Assembly: GCF_030733205.1 (NCBI RefSeq)
Contig: NZ_JASHJL010000022.1
Span: forward strand, 22,219 to 86,218
DNA length: 64,000 nucleotides
Direction: 5' to 3'
From: Mameliella sp. MMSF_3455
GTDB lineage: Bacteria > Pseudomonadota > Alphaproteobacteria > Rhodobacterales > Rhodobacteraceae
Part shown: piece after piece, positions 1-8,893 of the stretch
Layout: the number at the start of each line of letters is the position of its first letter
Position numbering within the stretch: the first letter of the stretch is position 1
Position numbers and translations under genes: made by a program
Notes under the pieces: model-generated
What the model was told of the DNA's origin: nothing
The model's database searches: none
Seen by the model: only the letters and a program-made list of their open reading frames with translations

Positions 1-694
1 CGTCGGTCCAGGGCGGCACCACGGTCGAGGCGCGGCCCGTCACCACGTTGAAGACACCGGGCGGGAAGCCCGCGCGCTCTGCCAGTTCGGCCAGGGCCAG
101 CGCGCTGAAGGGGGTTTCATGGCTGGGATGGGCGACAACGGTGCAACCCGCCGCCAGCGCTGCCGCCGCCTTGCGCGTCAGCATGGCCGAGGGGAAGTTC
201 CACGGCGTGATTAGTGCCGCCACACCCACCGGTTCCAGCCAAAGCTCGACCTCTGCGTCGGGCAGGTGGCTGGTGACGCCCTCGATGTTCGGGCGCTTGG
301 ATTCCTCGGCGTAATATTCGACGAAACTCGCGGCATAGTCGATCTCGCCTCGCGCCTCGGAGATCGGCTTGCCCTGTTCCAGCACCATGATCCGGGCGAG
401 GTCTTCCTTGTGCTTGATCATCAGGTCGAACCAGCGCCGCAGCAATGCCGACCGCTCTTGCGGCAGCGTCACCGACCAGGCCGCAAAGGCACGTTGCGCT
501 GCATCCACGGCGCCGGCGCTGTCGTCGGCGGTCAGGCTGGCAACCTCGCCGACCACGGCGCCGCTGGCCGGATCGGTCACCTGCAGCACCGCGTTGTCCC
601 GCGCCGCGATCCACTTGCCCCCGACGTAGGAAAAGCTGCGGACCAGCGACTTGTCAGAGACTTCCTCACGCGCGGAAAGAACCGTCTGGGTCAT
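1..694 (-). CDS. NAD(P)-dependent aldehyde dehydrogenase, C-terminus cut by window edge (candidate aspartate-semialdehyde dehydrogenase of ectoine catabolism)
   Basis: The leftward frame starts with ATG at 694 behind a GGAGG ribosome site and stays open to base 1, giving the first 231 residues of a roughly 490-residue aldehyde dehydrogenase. It shows the oxyanion-site motif ITPWNFPSA and a succinate-semialdehyde-dehydrogenase-like N-terminus; the catalytic Glu and Cys lie outside the window. The cofactor-binding Lys usually seen in the following KP motif reads His here (VVAHPSHET). It sits beside asnC, eutC and eutB, so DoeC/Ssd, which oxidises aspartate semialdehyde in ectoine degradation, is the likely role. 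That role is inferred from context; a succinate-semialdehyde dehydrogenase would look similar over this part. Confidence 0.8.
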   Translation of the reverse strand, partial: MTQTVLSAREEVSDKSLVRSFSYVGGKWIAARDNAVLQVTDPASGAVVGEVASLTADDSAGAVDAAQRAFAAWSVTLPQERSALLRRWFDLMIKHKEDLARIMVLEQGKPISEARGEIDYAASFVEYYAEESKRPNIEGVTSHLPDAEVELWLEPVGVAALITPWNFPSAMLTRKAAAALAAGCTVVAHPSHETPFSALALAELAERAGFPPGVFNVVTGRASTVVPPWTD

Positions 695-817
695 GTCACA
701 CCTCCATTATCTGGGGTGCAGAATGTCCTGAAACCGGCACGGCCTGAGACCAAATTCACCTGCCAGACCAGAGAATTCCGCTCCAGAGAAGCCTTGTGGC
801 AGTCCAGATCTTCGGTT

Positions 818-1297
818 TCAGTCGCCCAGAAGCGCGTCCAGCGGCGGCACGGCCGAAGATTTCACCGGCTTGGTAACGATATAGGTGTAGTATCGCGCCA
901 GTCCGATCCGTGCCTCCAGCATGGCGTCGATGAGCCGCTGGTACGAGTCGATGTCCCGCGCAACAATCTGCAACAGGTAATCGAACCCGCCGCCAAGTGC
1001 CCAGCAGTTCACCACCTCGTCATAGCCCTGCATGGCGCGTTCAAAGCCCTGCATGCTGGCCGCCGTGTGGTCCGCCAGTTCAGCGGCGACAAAGACCGTG
1101 ACATGGGGCGCAACGCGTTTGAGGTCGATCTCGGCCCGGTAGCCGGTAATCAACCCGGCCTGTTCCAGGCGCTTCAACCGCTCCCAGCAGGGGGTCGCCG
1201 AGAGGCCCACCTTGTCGGCAAGCGCCGCCTTCGTGATGCGGCCCTCCCTGGCGAGGACCGAGAGGATCTTGAGATCGCGGGCGTCCAGGCGGGTCAT
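818..1297 (-). CDS. Lrp/AsnC-family regulator of ectoine catabolism (AsnC/DoeX-like)
   Basis: 159 residues, the usual Lrp/AsnC length. Residues 1-60 form the winged helix-turn-helix (LDARDLKILSVLAREGRITK, then LSATPCWERLKRLE), followed by the alpha-beta RAM effector domain (VFVAAELADHTAASMQGFER; FDYLLQIVARDIDSYQRLID). The start overlaps the end of eutC by 4 bases, so the two genes are co-translated. AsnC/DoeX proteins bind ectoine-catabolic promoters in other proteobacteria. Here the obvious target is the divergent eutB-doeA intergenic region, which is inference from position. Confidence 0.88.
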   Translation of the reverse strand: MTRLDARDLKILSVLAREGRITKAALADKVGLSATPCWERLKRLEQAGLITGYRAEIDLKRVAPHVTVFVAAELADHTAASMQGFERAMQGYDEVVNCWALGGGFDYLLQIVARDIDSYQRLIDAMLEARIGLARYYTYIVTKPVKSSAVPPLDALLGD

Positions 1298-2274
1298 GTG
1301 GCGATCGTCGTCCCGGCGGCACCACGGACCTGCATCACATGGGTGGCAATGGCCGTATCCTGCGCACCAGTGCCGGTGAGGTCACAGATGGTGATGTCGT
1401 CGGGGTTGCGCCGGCCCCACGCTTTGCCCGCGATCACGTCGCCCAGTTCGACCGGGGACACCATCAGGCCCGCCGCCAGCGCGGCCTCCAGTTCGCCGCT
1501 GGTTTCGCATTGGCTGATCCGGTCACAGACATAAAGATCCGCCCGCGCCAGAGCCGCCGGTTCGATTTCGTTCTTGCCGCCCTGGTCCGATCCCACCGCC
1601 GTGATGTGCAGCCCCGGATGCAGCCAGTCGGCCTTGAGGACAGGTGCGCGCGCCGGTGTCGTGGTGATGACCAGTTGGCTTTGCGCCACCAGATCGCGGG
1701 CATCATTCATGACCTCGGCCTCGATCCCCAGCGCCTGCGCGATGTCCGCGGCACAGTCTGCGGCCTTGGCGGTGTCGCGCCCCCAGACCAGCGCCCGCCT
1801 GAAGGGGCGCACCAGATGTGCCGCCTGCATCTGCAAGCGCGCCTGCACACCGGAGCCAATCACCCCGGCCGTCGCAACCTGCGTCGGGGCCAGATGCCGC
1901 GCGGCAACCGCGCCTGCGGCGGCCGTGCGCACATCGGTCAGGTATCCGTTGTCCAGAAGCAGCGCCTCGACCAGCCCTGTCTTGGCCGAGAACAGGATCA
2001 TCAACCCGTTCAGGCTGGGCAGGCCCAGCTTTGGGTTGTCAAAGAACCCGGGGCTGACCTTGATCGCGAAGCCGTCGAATCCCGGGATGTAAGCGGTCTT
2101 GACGTCGACCTCACCGTTCACTTGGGGCAGGTCCATCGACAGGATCGGCGGCATCACCACATCGCCCGTGGCCAGCGCCGCGAAGGCGCGTTCGACCACG
2201 TCCACCGCGGTCAGGTCCAAGGGAACGGCGGCGCGCAGGTCTTCCTCTGTCAGGATGGTCACGTCACGGCTCAT
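1294..2274 (-). CDS. eutC: Ornithine cyclodeaminase/mu-crystallin family protein of ectoine utilisation (EutC)
   Basis: 326 residues. The Rossmann motif VIGSGVQARLQM lies near residue 140, preceded by the substrate-pocket stretch LDNGYLTDVRTAAAGAVAAR typical of ornithine cyclodeaminases. In ectoine degradation clusters the EutB/EutC pair is thought to handle a hydroxyectoine-derived intermediate, converting it towards the ectoine route. The gene lies between eutB, which its start overlaps by 11 bases, and asnC, which overlaps its end by 4 bases. Identity as EutC rather than a true ornithine cyclodeaminase rests on this gene order. Confidence 0.85.
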   Translation of the reverse strand: MSRDVTILTEEDLRAAVPLDLTAVDVVERAFAALATGDVVMPPILSMDLPQVNGEVDVKTAYIPGFDGFAIKVSPGFFDNPKLGLPSLNGLMILFSAKTGLVEALLLDNGYLTDVRTAAAGAVAARHLAPTQVATAGVIGSGVQARLQMQAAHLVRPFRRALVWGRDTAKAADCAADIAQALGIEAEVMNDARDLVAQSQLVITTTPARAPVLKADWLHPGLHITAVGSDQGGKNEIEPAALARADLYVCDRISQCETSGELEAALAAGLMVSPVELGDVIAGKAWGRRNPDDITICDLTGTGAQDTAIATHVMQVRGAAGTTIAT

Positions 2275-3268
2275 AGCGCCTCCCCTTGATGGTCAGATCC
2301 CCCAACGTCACATCCTGCCCGGCCATGATCGCCGCGTGCAGTCCCATGTCGAGGTTGCGCCCGGTGATGATCGTGGCTGTCGGCCCGCGCAGGGCGACCT
2401 TGCCCGCCTGGACCGCCGCGATCCCCACCACGCAGGCCCCTTCGCATACGATGCGATCTTCGTAGTAGATTGTCTGGAGCGCGTGATAGATCTCTTCCTC
2501 GGTGACCAGCACCACGTCGTCCAGGTAGTCACGGCACAGAGGAAAGGACAGGCGGTTCTGCAGGCCGATCCCCCCGCCAAGACTGTCGGCGAGGCTGGCG
2601 ACCTCCGTCACCTCGACCGGGTGCCCGGCCTGCAACGAGGCATACATGGCCGCGCCACGATCCATCGTGATGCCGATGACACGGATCCTGGGGTTGATCG
2701 TCTTGGCGGCAAAAGCAACGCCCGCCGACAGCCCGCCGCCGGAAAGCGGCACAAGGATCGTATCGAGATCGGGCCGTGCCTCCAGCAGTTCCAGGCCAAT
2801 GGTGCCCTGCCCCGCGATCACCGCCGGGTCGTCGAAAGGCGATATTTCCACCAACCCTTCCTCGGCCACCAGACGCTCGGCCTCGGCCTGGGCATCATCC
2901 TGGCTTTGGCCCACGATGCGCGCCTCGGCCCCCAACGCGCGCACGCCTGCCACCTTGGCCTCGGGGGCCAGATGCGACATGCAGACCACCGCCTGCAATC
3001 CCTTGGCGCGGGCCGCATACGCCACACCGCGCCCGTGATTTCTCGTGGAACAGCAGGTCACCCCGGCGACGTCGCCCTCCAGTCCGAAAATCGCGTTCAC
3101 CGCTCCGCGCAGCTTGAAGGCACCCACCGGTTGCGCGATTTCCAGTTTCAAAAGGAACTCTTGCCCAAAGCGCGCGTTGAGCGCCGAAGGGACCAAAGGC
3201 GTCCGGTCGGCGATCCCGGCGATCCGGGATCGGGCAGCAAGCACGCGGTCCAGCGTGAAATCGATCAT
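2264..3268 (-). CDS. eutB: PLP-dependent threonine dehydratase-like enzyme of ectoine/hydroxyectoine utilisation (EutB)
   Basis: 334 residues when started at the ATG at 3268 (MIDFTLDRVLAAR); a longer upstream frame exists but its extra residues do not resemble the family. It is a fold-type II PLP enzyme: the Schiff-base lysine is in GAFKLRGAVNAI, the phosphate-binding glycine loop is LSGGGLSAG, and CCSTRNHGRGVAYAA is the Asn-loop region. EutB belongs to the serine/threonine dehydratase family and is a marker for hydroxyectoine use. It is transcribed away from doeA and leads the leftward eutB-eutC-asnC unit. eutA, often found next to it in other genomes, is not in the window. Confidence 0.88.
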   Translation of the reverse strand: MIDFTLDRVLAARSRIAGIADRTPLVPSALNARFGQEFLLKLEIAQPVGAFKLRGAVNAIFGLEGDVAGVTCCSTRNHGRGVAYAARAKGLQAVVCMSHLAPEAKVAGVRALGAEARIVGQSQDDAQAEAERLVAEEGLVEISPFDDPAVIAGQGTIGLELLEARPDLDTILVPLSGGGLSAGVAFAAKTINPRIRVIGITMDRGAAMYASLQAGHPVEVTEVASLADSLGGGIGLQNRLSFPLCRDYLDDVVLVTEEEIYHALQTIYYEDRIVCEGACVVGIAAVQAGKVALRGPTATIITGRNLDMGLHAAIMAGQDVTLGDLTIKGRRYEP

Positions 3269-3432
3269 TGTGCTCCCTGCCGGTCGTTTTCGGACCCAGT
3301 GGTGTCGGTCCCCCTTCTTGCACAATGACCAATCGCCACCTAGGACTTCAAGCTGTCCCATAAGGTTTTTCCTTGCAGTTCCTCCGTTTCGCCAAACCAT
3401 GGCGGAACGGACAATGATAAGAGGTGCAGTAT
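3269..3432. promoter_or_regulatory. Divergent promoter region between eutB and doeA
   Basis: This 164-base gap separates the two arms of the ectoine locus and must contain both promoters. It holds an imperfect inverted repeat, TTTCGCC (3388-3394) facing GGCGGAA (3402-3408), about 25 bases upstream of doeA, which could be an operator. No MocR-type enuR gene is present in the window, so AsnC is the only visible candidate regulator. No promoter boxes could be assigned with confidence. Confidence 0.45.
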
Positions 3433-4617
3433 ATGTCGGCCCCCAACCTTCCCTTCTCGCAGACCGAATACGACCGGCGCCTGCGCCTGGTCGAGGCCCG
3501 CATGGAAACGCTGGGGCTGGATGCGCTTTTTGTCGAGGACCCGTCGAACATGGCCTGGCTGACCGGCTATGACGGCTGGTCCTTCTACGTCCACCAGGGC
3601 GTTCTGGTCATCCCGGGCGAGGCGCCGCTGTGGTGGGGACGGTCGATGGATGGCTACGGCGCGCTGCGCACCGTCTGGATGGAACCGGACCGGATCCTTG
3701 GCTATGCCGACGACTACGTGCAGGCGACGGATATTCACCCGATGCAGGACCTCGCCGCACACATCCGCGCGCGTGGTTTGGACACGGGCCGGATCGGCGT
3801 CGAGATGGAAAACTACTATTACTCGGCCCGGGCACATGCGACGCTGGTCGAGGAACTGCCCGACGCGCGGCTGATCGACGCCACCGCGCTGGTGAACTGG
3901 CAAAGGGCCGTGAAGTCCAACGAGGAAATCACGTTCATCCGCCGCGCAGCCAAGATCTCGGAAAAGATGGTCGACGGCATCCTCGAGCGCGTCGAACCGG
4001 GATTGCCCAAGAACGAACTGGTGGCCGAAATCTACGCCGACGCGATCCGCGGGGCGGATGGACACTGGGGCGACTACGCCTCCATCGTGCCGCTGCTGCC
4101 GTCGGGACTCGACGCCTCTGCCGCGCATCTGACATGGGACGGGCGCCCCTTCGCCGAGGGCGAAGCGACCTTCTTTGAACTGGCCGGGTGTTATCGCCGT
4201 TACCACGCCCCCTTCTGCCGGACCGTCTTTCTGGGCAAGCCGCCGCAACACATGCTGGACGCGGAAAAGGCGCTGGTCGAAGGCCTGGAAATGGGGCTGG
4301 AGGCGGCGCGTGCCGGCAATACTGCCGGCGACATCGCCCGCGCCCTTTACGCCGCGCTGGCCAAGGGCGGCATCCAGCGCACCGGGCGCTGCGGCTATCC
4401 CATCGGCCTCAGCTATCCCCCAGACTGGGGCGAGCGGACCATCTCTATCCGCACCAGTGACGAAACGGTGCTGCAACCCGGGATGACCTTCCACTTCATG
4501 CCCGGCCTCTGGATGGAAGACTGGGGGCTGGAAATCACCGAATCCATCCTGATCCGCGAGGACGGGCCGGCGGAATGCCTCTGCGACCGTCCGCGCCGGC
4601 TTTTCGTCAAGGACTGA
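3433..4617 (+). CDS. doeA: Ectoine hydrolase DoeA (EutD), creatinase-like M24 family
   Basis: 394 residues from ATG 3433 (MSAPNLPFSQ). It has an N-terminal creatinase domain followed by a C-terminal pita-bread fold. DoeA opens the ectoine ring to give N-acetyl-2,4-diaminobutyrate. The positions that are metal-binding Asp residues in prolidases read FFELAGCYRRYHAPFCRT, so the metal site is degraded, as in creatinase and unlike aminopeptidase P. The length matches known DoeA proteins of about 400 residues. The stop lies 1 base before the start of the downstream deacetylase, so the two are translationally coupled. Confidence 0.9.
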   Translation: MSAPNLPFSQTEYDRRLRLVEARMETLGLDALFVEDPSNMAWLTGYDGWSFYVHQGVLVIPGEAPLWWGRSMDGYGALRTVWMEPDRILGYADDYVQATDIHPMQDLAAHIRARGLDTGRIGVEMENYYYSARAHATLVEELPDARLIDATALVNWQRAVKSNEEITFIRRAAKISEKMVDGILERVEPGLPKNELVAEIYADAIRGADGHWGDYASIVPLLPSGLDASAAHLTWDGRPFAEGEATFFELAGCYRRYHAPFCRTVFLGKPPQHMLDAEKALVEGLEMGLEAARAGNTAGDIARALYAALAKGGIQRTGRCGYPIGLSYPPDWGERTISIRTSDETVLQPGMTFHFMPGLWMEDWGLEITESILIREDGPAECLCDRPRRLFVKD

Positions 4618-4618
4618 C

Positions 4619-5773
4619 ATGGACCTGCTCTACCGCACAGAGGAACTCCTGGGCGAGTTGATCGCCTTTCCAACCGTCTCGGCGGACGGCAACCTGGACC
4701 TGATCGCCTGGGCCGCGAACTATCTCAAGGAACTCGGCGCGACTTGCGACGTGACGCTGGACGAGACCGGGCACAAGGCCAATCTCTTTGCCACCTTCGG
4801 CCCCGAAGGCGACGGCGGTCTGGTCCTGTCGGGGCATTCCGACGTGGTGCCCGTCGAGGATCAGGAATGGTCCTCGGAGCCGTTTGTGATGGAAGATCGC
4901 GAAGGGCGGCTCTATGGGCGCGGCGCCTGCGACATGAAGGGGTTCATCGCCTGCGTGCTGGCGGTGGCCCCGCGCATCGCCGAATGGCCGCTGACCCGCC
5001 CGGTCCATATCGCGCTGACCTATGACGAGGAAGTGGGCTGTTTCGGTGCCCGCGCGCTGGTCGAGGACCTGCGCGCCCGCGAGATCCGCCCGGCAATGGC
5101 AATCCTTGGCGAACCGACGATGATGCGCGTCATCAACGGGCACAAGGGCTGCTACGAATACACCACCCACATCACCGGCTGTGCCGGACATGGGTCCGCC
5201 CCGGATCACGGGGTCAATGCCGCTGTCTGTGCGGCACGCTATGCCGGGCGGCTGATGGAACTGGAAGGCGAACTGCGGACCCGCGCCCCCGAGGGCAGCC
5301 CGTTCTCGCCCGCCTGGACCACGCTTAACATTGGCCGGATACATTCGGGCCACGCGCATAACGTCATTCCCGACCATGCCGAGATCGACTGGGAAATGCG
5401 CCCGGTCCAAAGATCCGACGCCGAGCACGTCCTGGCCGAAATCGACCGTTTCGCCGAGGAGATGCTGCCCGCGATGCTCTCGGTGCATTCCGAGGTCGCG
5501 ATCACCCGTGAGGTCATCGCCGAAACGCAAGGGCTGCATCCGGTCAAGGACAGCGAAGTGGCGGAAATCGTTTCCACCCTGACCGGCGCCAATGGACTGG
5601 ACGTGGTGGCCTTCGGCACCGAGGCGGGGCTGTTCCAGTCACTGGGCATGGATTGTGTTGTCTGCGGCCCCGGGTCGATCGAGCAGGCGCACAAGCCGGA
5701 CGAATACGTCAGCCGCGACCAGCTGTCGGCTTGCTTGCACATGCTGCAGGGGTTGGAACGGCACCTGACCTGA
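4619..5773 (+). CDS. M20-family ArgE-type deacetylase, candidate for the N-acetyl-diaminobutyrate deacetylation step
   Basis: 384 residues with all M20 metal-site motifs: LSGHSDVVPV (His73), GRGACDMKGF (bridging Asp), TYDEEVGCFGA (catalytic Glu pair), LGEPT and GPGSIEQAHKPDEYV (last His). Sequence-wise it is an acetylornithine deacetylase (ArgE). Lying 1 base behind doeA, it most likely deacetylates the N-acetyl-2,4-diaminobutyrate released by DoeA. DoeB/EutE, the usual enzyme for that step, belongs to the AstE/AspA (M14-like) family and is not present here. The substrate is therefore inference; ordinary N-acetylornithine is the alternative. Confidence 0.8.
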   Translation: MDLLYRTEELLGELIAFPTVSADGNLDLIAWAANYLKELGATCDVTLDETGHKANLFATFGPEGDGGLVLSGHSDVVPVEDQEWSSEPFVMEDREGRLYGRGACDMKGFIACVLAVAPRIAEWPLTRPVHIALTYDEEVGCFGARALVEDLRAREIRPAMAILGEPTMMRVINGHKGCYEYTTHITGCAGHGSAPDHGVNAAVCAARYAGRLMELEGELRTRAPEGSPFSPAWTTLNIGRIHSGHAHNVIPDHAEIDWEMRPVQRSDAEHVLAEIDRFAEEMLPAMLSVHSEVAITREVIAETQGLHPVKDSEVAEIVSTLTGANGLDVVAFGTEAGLFQSLGMDCVVCGPGSIEQAHKPDEYVSRDQLSACLHMLQGLERHLT

Positions 5774-5835
5774 ACGCCCCTCGACAAGCCCCGGCCCGGT
5801 CCCCATCATGGCGCACGGAAACGGGAGGAGCCTGC

Positions 5836-6867
5836 ATGAAGACCATCGTCGCCCACGGCGCACATGACCTGAGGATCGAGGACCGCGATATGCCCGTTCC
5901 GGGGCCCGGGCAGGTTCTGGTCCGGCTGGAGGCCGGCGGCATCTGCGGGTCCGACCTGCATTATTACCACCAGGGCGGCTTTGGTGCGGTCCGGCTGAAG
6001 GAACCGATGATCCTGGGCCACGAGGTTGCGGGCCGGATCGAGGACCTGGGCGCGGGTGTCAGCGGCCTGGCCAAGGGGCTGCGGGTCGCCGTGTCGCCAT
6101 CGCGGCCCTGCCATGCCTGCCGGTTCTGCCATGCGGGCCAGCCCAACCATTGCCTGAACATGCGGTTCTACGGCTCTGCCATGCCCTTCCCCCACATCCA
6201 GGGCGCTTTCCGCGAGTTCCTGGTGGCAGATGTCGCGCAATGTGCACCTGCCGGGGACCTGAGCGCTGGCGAGGCGGCGATGGCCGAGCCTCTCTCGGTG
6301 GTGCTGCACGCCGCCCGCCGCGCCGGGGACCTTCTGGGAAAACGCGTGCTGGTGACCGGCTGCGGACCGATCGGGATGCTGGCGGTCCTGGTGGCGCGCG
6401 CTGCGGGCGCAGCCGAAATCGTGGCCACCGATCTCAGTGATTTCACCCTGGACATGGCGGCCCGCCTGGGCGCCGACCGCGTCGTGAACATGGGCAAACA
6501 CCCTGACGGGCTGGCGCCGCTTGCGGCGGAGAAAGGGCAGATAGACGTGCTGTTCGAGTGTTCTGGCGCGGCGCCCGCGCTGGTCGCCGCGATCCCGGCG
6601 ATGCGACCCGGCGGCGTGATCCTGCAGCTTGGTCTGGGAGGCGACATGACCCTGCCGGTGCAGGCGATCACCGCCAAGGAACTGGAGTTGCGCGGGTCTT
6701 TCCGCTTTCACGAGGAATTCTTTGCCGCCGTGGAATTGATGCGCAAGGGGCGCATCGACGTAAAGCCCCTGATCACCCATGAGGTCGCGCTGGATGAGGC
6801 GGAGGAGGGCTTCATGCTGGCCTCGGACCGCAGCCGGGCAATGAAGGCGCAGATCCGGTTTTCGTGA
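5836..6867 (+). CDS. L-idonate 5-dehydrogenase-like zinc alcohol dehydrogenase
   Basis: 343 residues from ATG 5836 behind a strong GGGAGGAG site. It is a medium-chain dehydrogenase: catalytic zinc ligands lie in GGICGSDLHYYHQGG and GHEVAG, the structural zinc cysteines in CHACRFCHAGQPNHC, and the NAD-binding glycines in VTGCGPIGMLAVL. The DLHYYHQGGFG signature is typical of L-idonate 5-dehydrogenases, which oxidise L-idonate to 5-ketogluconate. It follows the ectoine arm after 62 bases but has no obvious role there and no other idonate genes are near, so the substrate is uncertain. Confidence 0.8.
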   Translation: MKTIVAHGAHDLRIEDRDMPVPGPGQVLVRLEAGGICGSDLHYYHQGGFGAVRLKEPMILGHEVAGRIEDLGAGVSGLAKGLRVAVSPSRPCHACRFCHAGQPNHCLNMRFYGSAMPFPHIQGAFREFLVADVAQCAPAGDLSAGEAAMAEPLSVVLHAARRAGDLLGKRVLVTGCGPIGMLAVLVARAAGAAEIVATDLSDFTLDMAARLGADRVVNMGKHPDGLAPLAAEKGQIDVLFECSGAAPALVAAIPAMRPGGVILQLGLGGDMTLPVQAITAKELELRGSFRFHEEFFAAVELMRKGRIDVKPLITHEVALDEAEEGFMLASDRSRAMKAQIRFS

Positions 6868-6932
6868 CCGGCGACGAACGGATCAACGACCCGCTGCCAC
6901 GCGAAATGCACACGTGCCGGCAGTGAACCAGG

Positions 6933-7514
6933 TCAACCGCCGAACCGCGTGCGGTCTCCTGCCGACTTGCCGAACCCGCCGCGAGAGAGCGCGGTGGCGC
7001 GGGACATCGGTTTGGCGCCGATGGTCGAGGCAGGGCGCGTGAACTGCGAGGTGCCAAGCTTGGTCGCGCCCTTGTTGCCCGAAAAGACACTGGAGCCTGC
7101 CGCATTGGTAAAGCGCCCGTCCTTGGTCTTGTAAAGCGGCTGCGCGGCGGACATGCCGGACCGTCCGCCCATCATGTTCCCGATCAGGTAGCCAGCCAGC
7201 AGCGGCATGAAGATGCTGCCGGAGCCGCCCTCTGTCACCGCCGCCTCGGGGCCGCAGGCGCCCGGGCCGTGCAGTTCCTCGCAGACCTCGCGGCTGTCGT
7301 AACGCGGCGCCGCCTCGACGTGCAGTTTCTCAGCTTCGGCAAACTGGATCTCACAGTCCTGCGCCGAGAACATGCCACCGCGCAGCGCCTCGTCCTTGCA
7401 GGTCTGGAGGTCGGGAAAGGCAGCGGCGTCCACCTGTTCCTCCTTGCATCCCGCGAGGGTAAAGGCCGCGGCGCCGACGATCGCGATGGCAACCCGTTTC
7501 GAACGTTTGGACAT
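6933..7514 (-). CDS. DUF1190 (YgiB-like) lipoprotein
   Basis: 193 residues. A lipoprotein signal peptide is clear: positively charged start, hydrophobic run AIAIVGAAAFTLAGC, with the lipid-modified Cys at about residue 23. The mature part has the cysteine-containing DUF1190 N-domain (FPDLQTCKDEAL, AQDCEIQFAEAE, VCEELHGPGACG) and a glycine-serine-rich tail ending RTRFGG. YgiB/DUF1190 proteins commonly pair with YgiC-type ATP-grasp enzymes, as here with the gene 46 bases upstream. The biochemical role is unknown. Confidence 0.78.
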   Translation of the reverse strand: MSKRSKRVAIAIVGAAAFTLAGCKEEQVDAAAFPDLQTCKDEALRGGMFSAQDCEIQFAEAEKLHVEAAPRYDSREVCEELHGPGACGPEAAVTEGGSGSIFMPLLAGYLIGNMMGGRSGMSAAQPLYKTKDGRFTNAAGSSVFSGNKGATKLGTSQFTRPASTIGAKPMSRATALSRGGFGKSAGDRTRFGG

Positions 7515-7560
7515 GACACTCTTTCTTTCTGCCGTATGGGCGGTCAGTTGGTTGCTCGGC

Positions 7561-8787
7561 TTATGCCTGAATGTAGTGGGGTTTGAACCGCGACAAATCC
7601 TGCGTGATACGGGAACGGTCCTCCCGGATGCCGATCCCGGCGCAGGCCTGCCCGACGATCCATGCGCCGACTACAGGCCGGAAGCCGTCGAAAACCGGCA
7701 GTGGCGCATAGGCCTGAACGATCCGGGGGTGTTCGGAATACTCGGTGTTCTGGGCCTCTTCCAGGATCTTGCCAGCCTTCAGGATCGAGACGGAGGCCCC
7801 TTCGCGCGACAGGATCGGCTTGCGCACATGGCCCGAGGCGAGGCCGGCTTCGGCCCGGGCGAATGCCTCTGCGACCCCGGCGGAGGGGCTGCCCCTGCGC
7901 TCCATCGCATCGGCCACGTCCGCTTCGAAGAAAGCCGGCAGCAGGTTGGGGTGGCCTTCGAACATCTGCCAGAGCACCGGCAATAGCCCCTTGTTCGACA
8001 ACAGCGCCTTCCACGCCGGTTCCAGGAACAGGCACCCCGAGCCGTCGATGTGATCGGCATAATCGTCAAGGAAGAGGTCTTCCCATGGGTAAAGCTTGAA
8101 AAGGACGGCGATCCGGCGGTCCTTATCGTCGAGAAAGTGACCATCCGCGCTCAACCCGATCTTGTCGAGGTCGCAGTAATGCGCCCCCAGCCCCGCCTCA
8201 CGCGCGGCCCATCCCATCGCCTCGACCGTGCCGTAATCCTCGGGGTTGTCCGCGACCGCCGTGAAATGCAGATCGCTGTTTTCCTCGAAGACCTCACCGA
8301 AACGAGCGACCAGCGCCTCGTGGATACCGTTGAACTGGTCCGTGCCCTCGGGCAGGACCCCTGCGCCAAGCTGGTCCTCCAGCCACTGCCACTGGAAAGC
8401 CGCGCTTTCGTAAAGAGAGGTCGGCGTGTCGGCGTTGTATTCCAGAAGTTTCGCCGGCCCCTTGCCGTCATAGGCGAAATCGAAACGGCCATAGATCTCC
8501 GGATCGTCCTGTTTCCAGCTGTCGGCCACCAGGTCACGGCGATTTTCGGGAATTGCCAGTTGCGCCATCAGGCGTTCGGAGGCGATGATTTCCGCGACCG
8601 CCTCACGGCACATGGAATGCAGTTCTGTCGCCGGGTCTTCGAGATCGTTTTCGATCTGGTCGAGCGTAAAGGCATAGGCCGAGCTTTCGTCCCAGTAGGG
8701 TTCTCCATGCATGTCCGCAAAGGTAAAGCCGACCTCGCTGGCGTGATCACGCCAATGCGGCCGCTCCGGCAAATGGATCTTCTGCAC
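7561..8787 (-). CDS. Glutathionylspermidine synthase-family ATP-grasp enzyme (YgiC/YjfC-like)
   Basis: 408 residues if translation starts at GTG 8787, which has a GGAGAG ribosome site 6-8 bases upstream. The frame extends further upstream but the extra residues look unlike coding sequence. The ATP-grasp domain shows FAYDGKGPAKLLEYNADTPTSL, typical of the C-terminal synthetase domain of glutathionylspermidine synthase, without the amidase domain. Family members YgiC and YjfC have not been shown to make glutathionylspermidine. The gene is followed by the DUF1190 lipoprotein, reproducing the ygiC-ygiB pairing. Confidence 0.85.
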   Translation of the reverse strand: MQKIHLPERPHWRDHASEVGFTFADMHGEPYWDESSAYAFTLDQIENDLEDPATELHSMCREAVAEIIASERLMAQLAIPENRRDLVADSWKQDDPEIYGRFDFAYDGKGPAKLLEYNADTPTSLYESAAFQWQWLEDQLGAGVLPEGTDQFNGIHEALVARFGEVFEENSDLHFTAVADNPEDYGTVEAMGWAAREAGLGAHYCDLDKIGLSADGHFLDDKDRRIAVLFKLYPWEDLFLDDYADHIDGSGCLFLEPAWKALLSNKGLLPVLWQMFEGHPNLLPAFFEADVADAMERRGSPSAGVAEAFARAEAGLASGHVRKPILSREGASVSILKAGKILEEAQNTEYSEHPRIVQAYAPLPVFDGFRPVVGAWIVGQACAGIGIREDRSRITQDLSRFKPHYIQA

Positions 8788-8893
8788 CTGTCTGCTCTCC
8801 TGTTGCGAAAGGCGCCTCGGTGATGGGGACTTCGGGGGCGGTACGCGATCCTGCAAGGGGCAGGTACGTCTCAGGCCGCCGGGGTGCCAGCCG

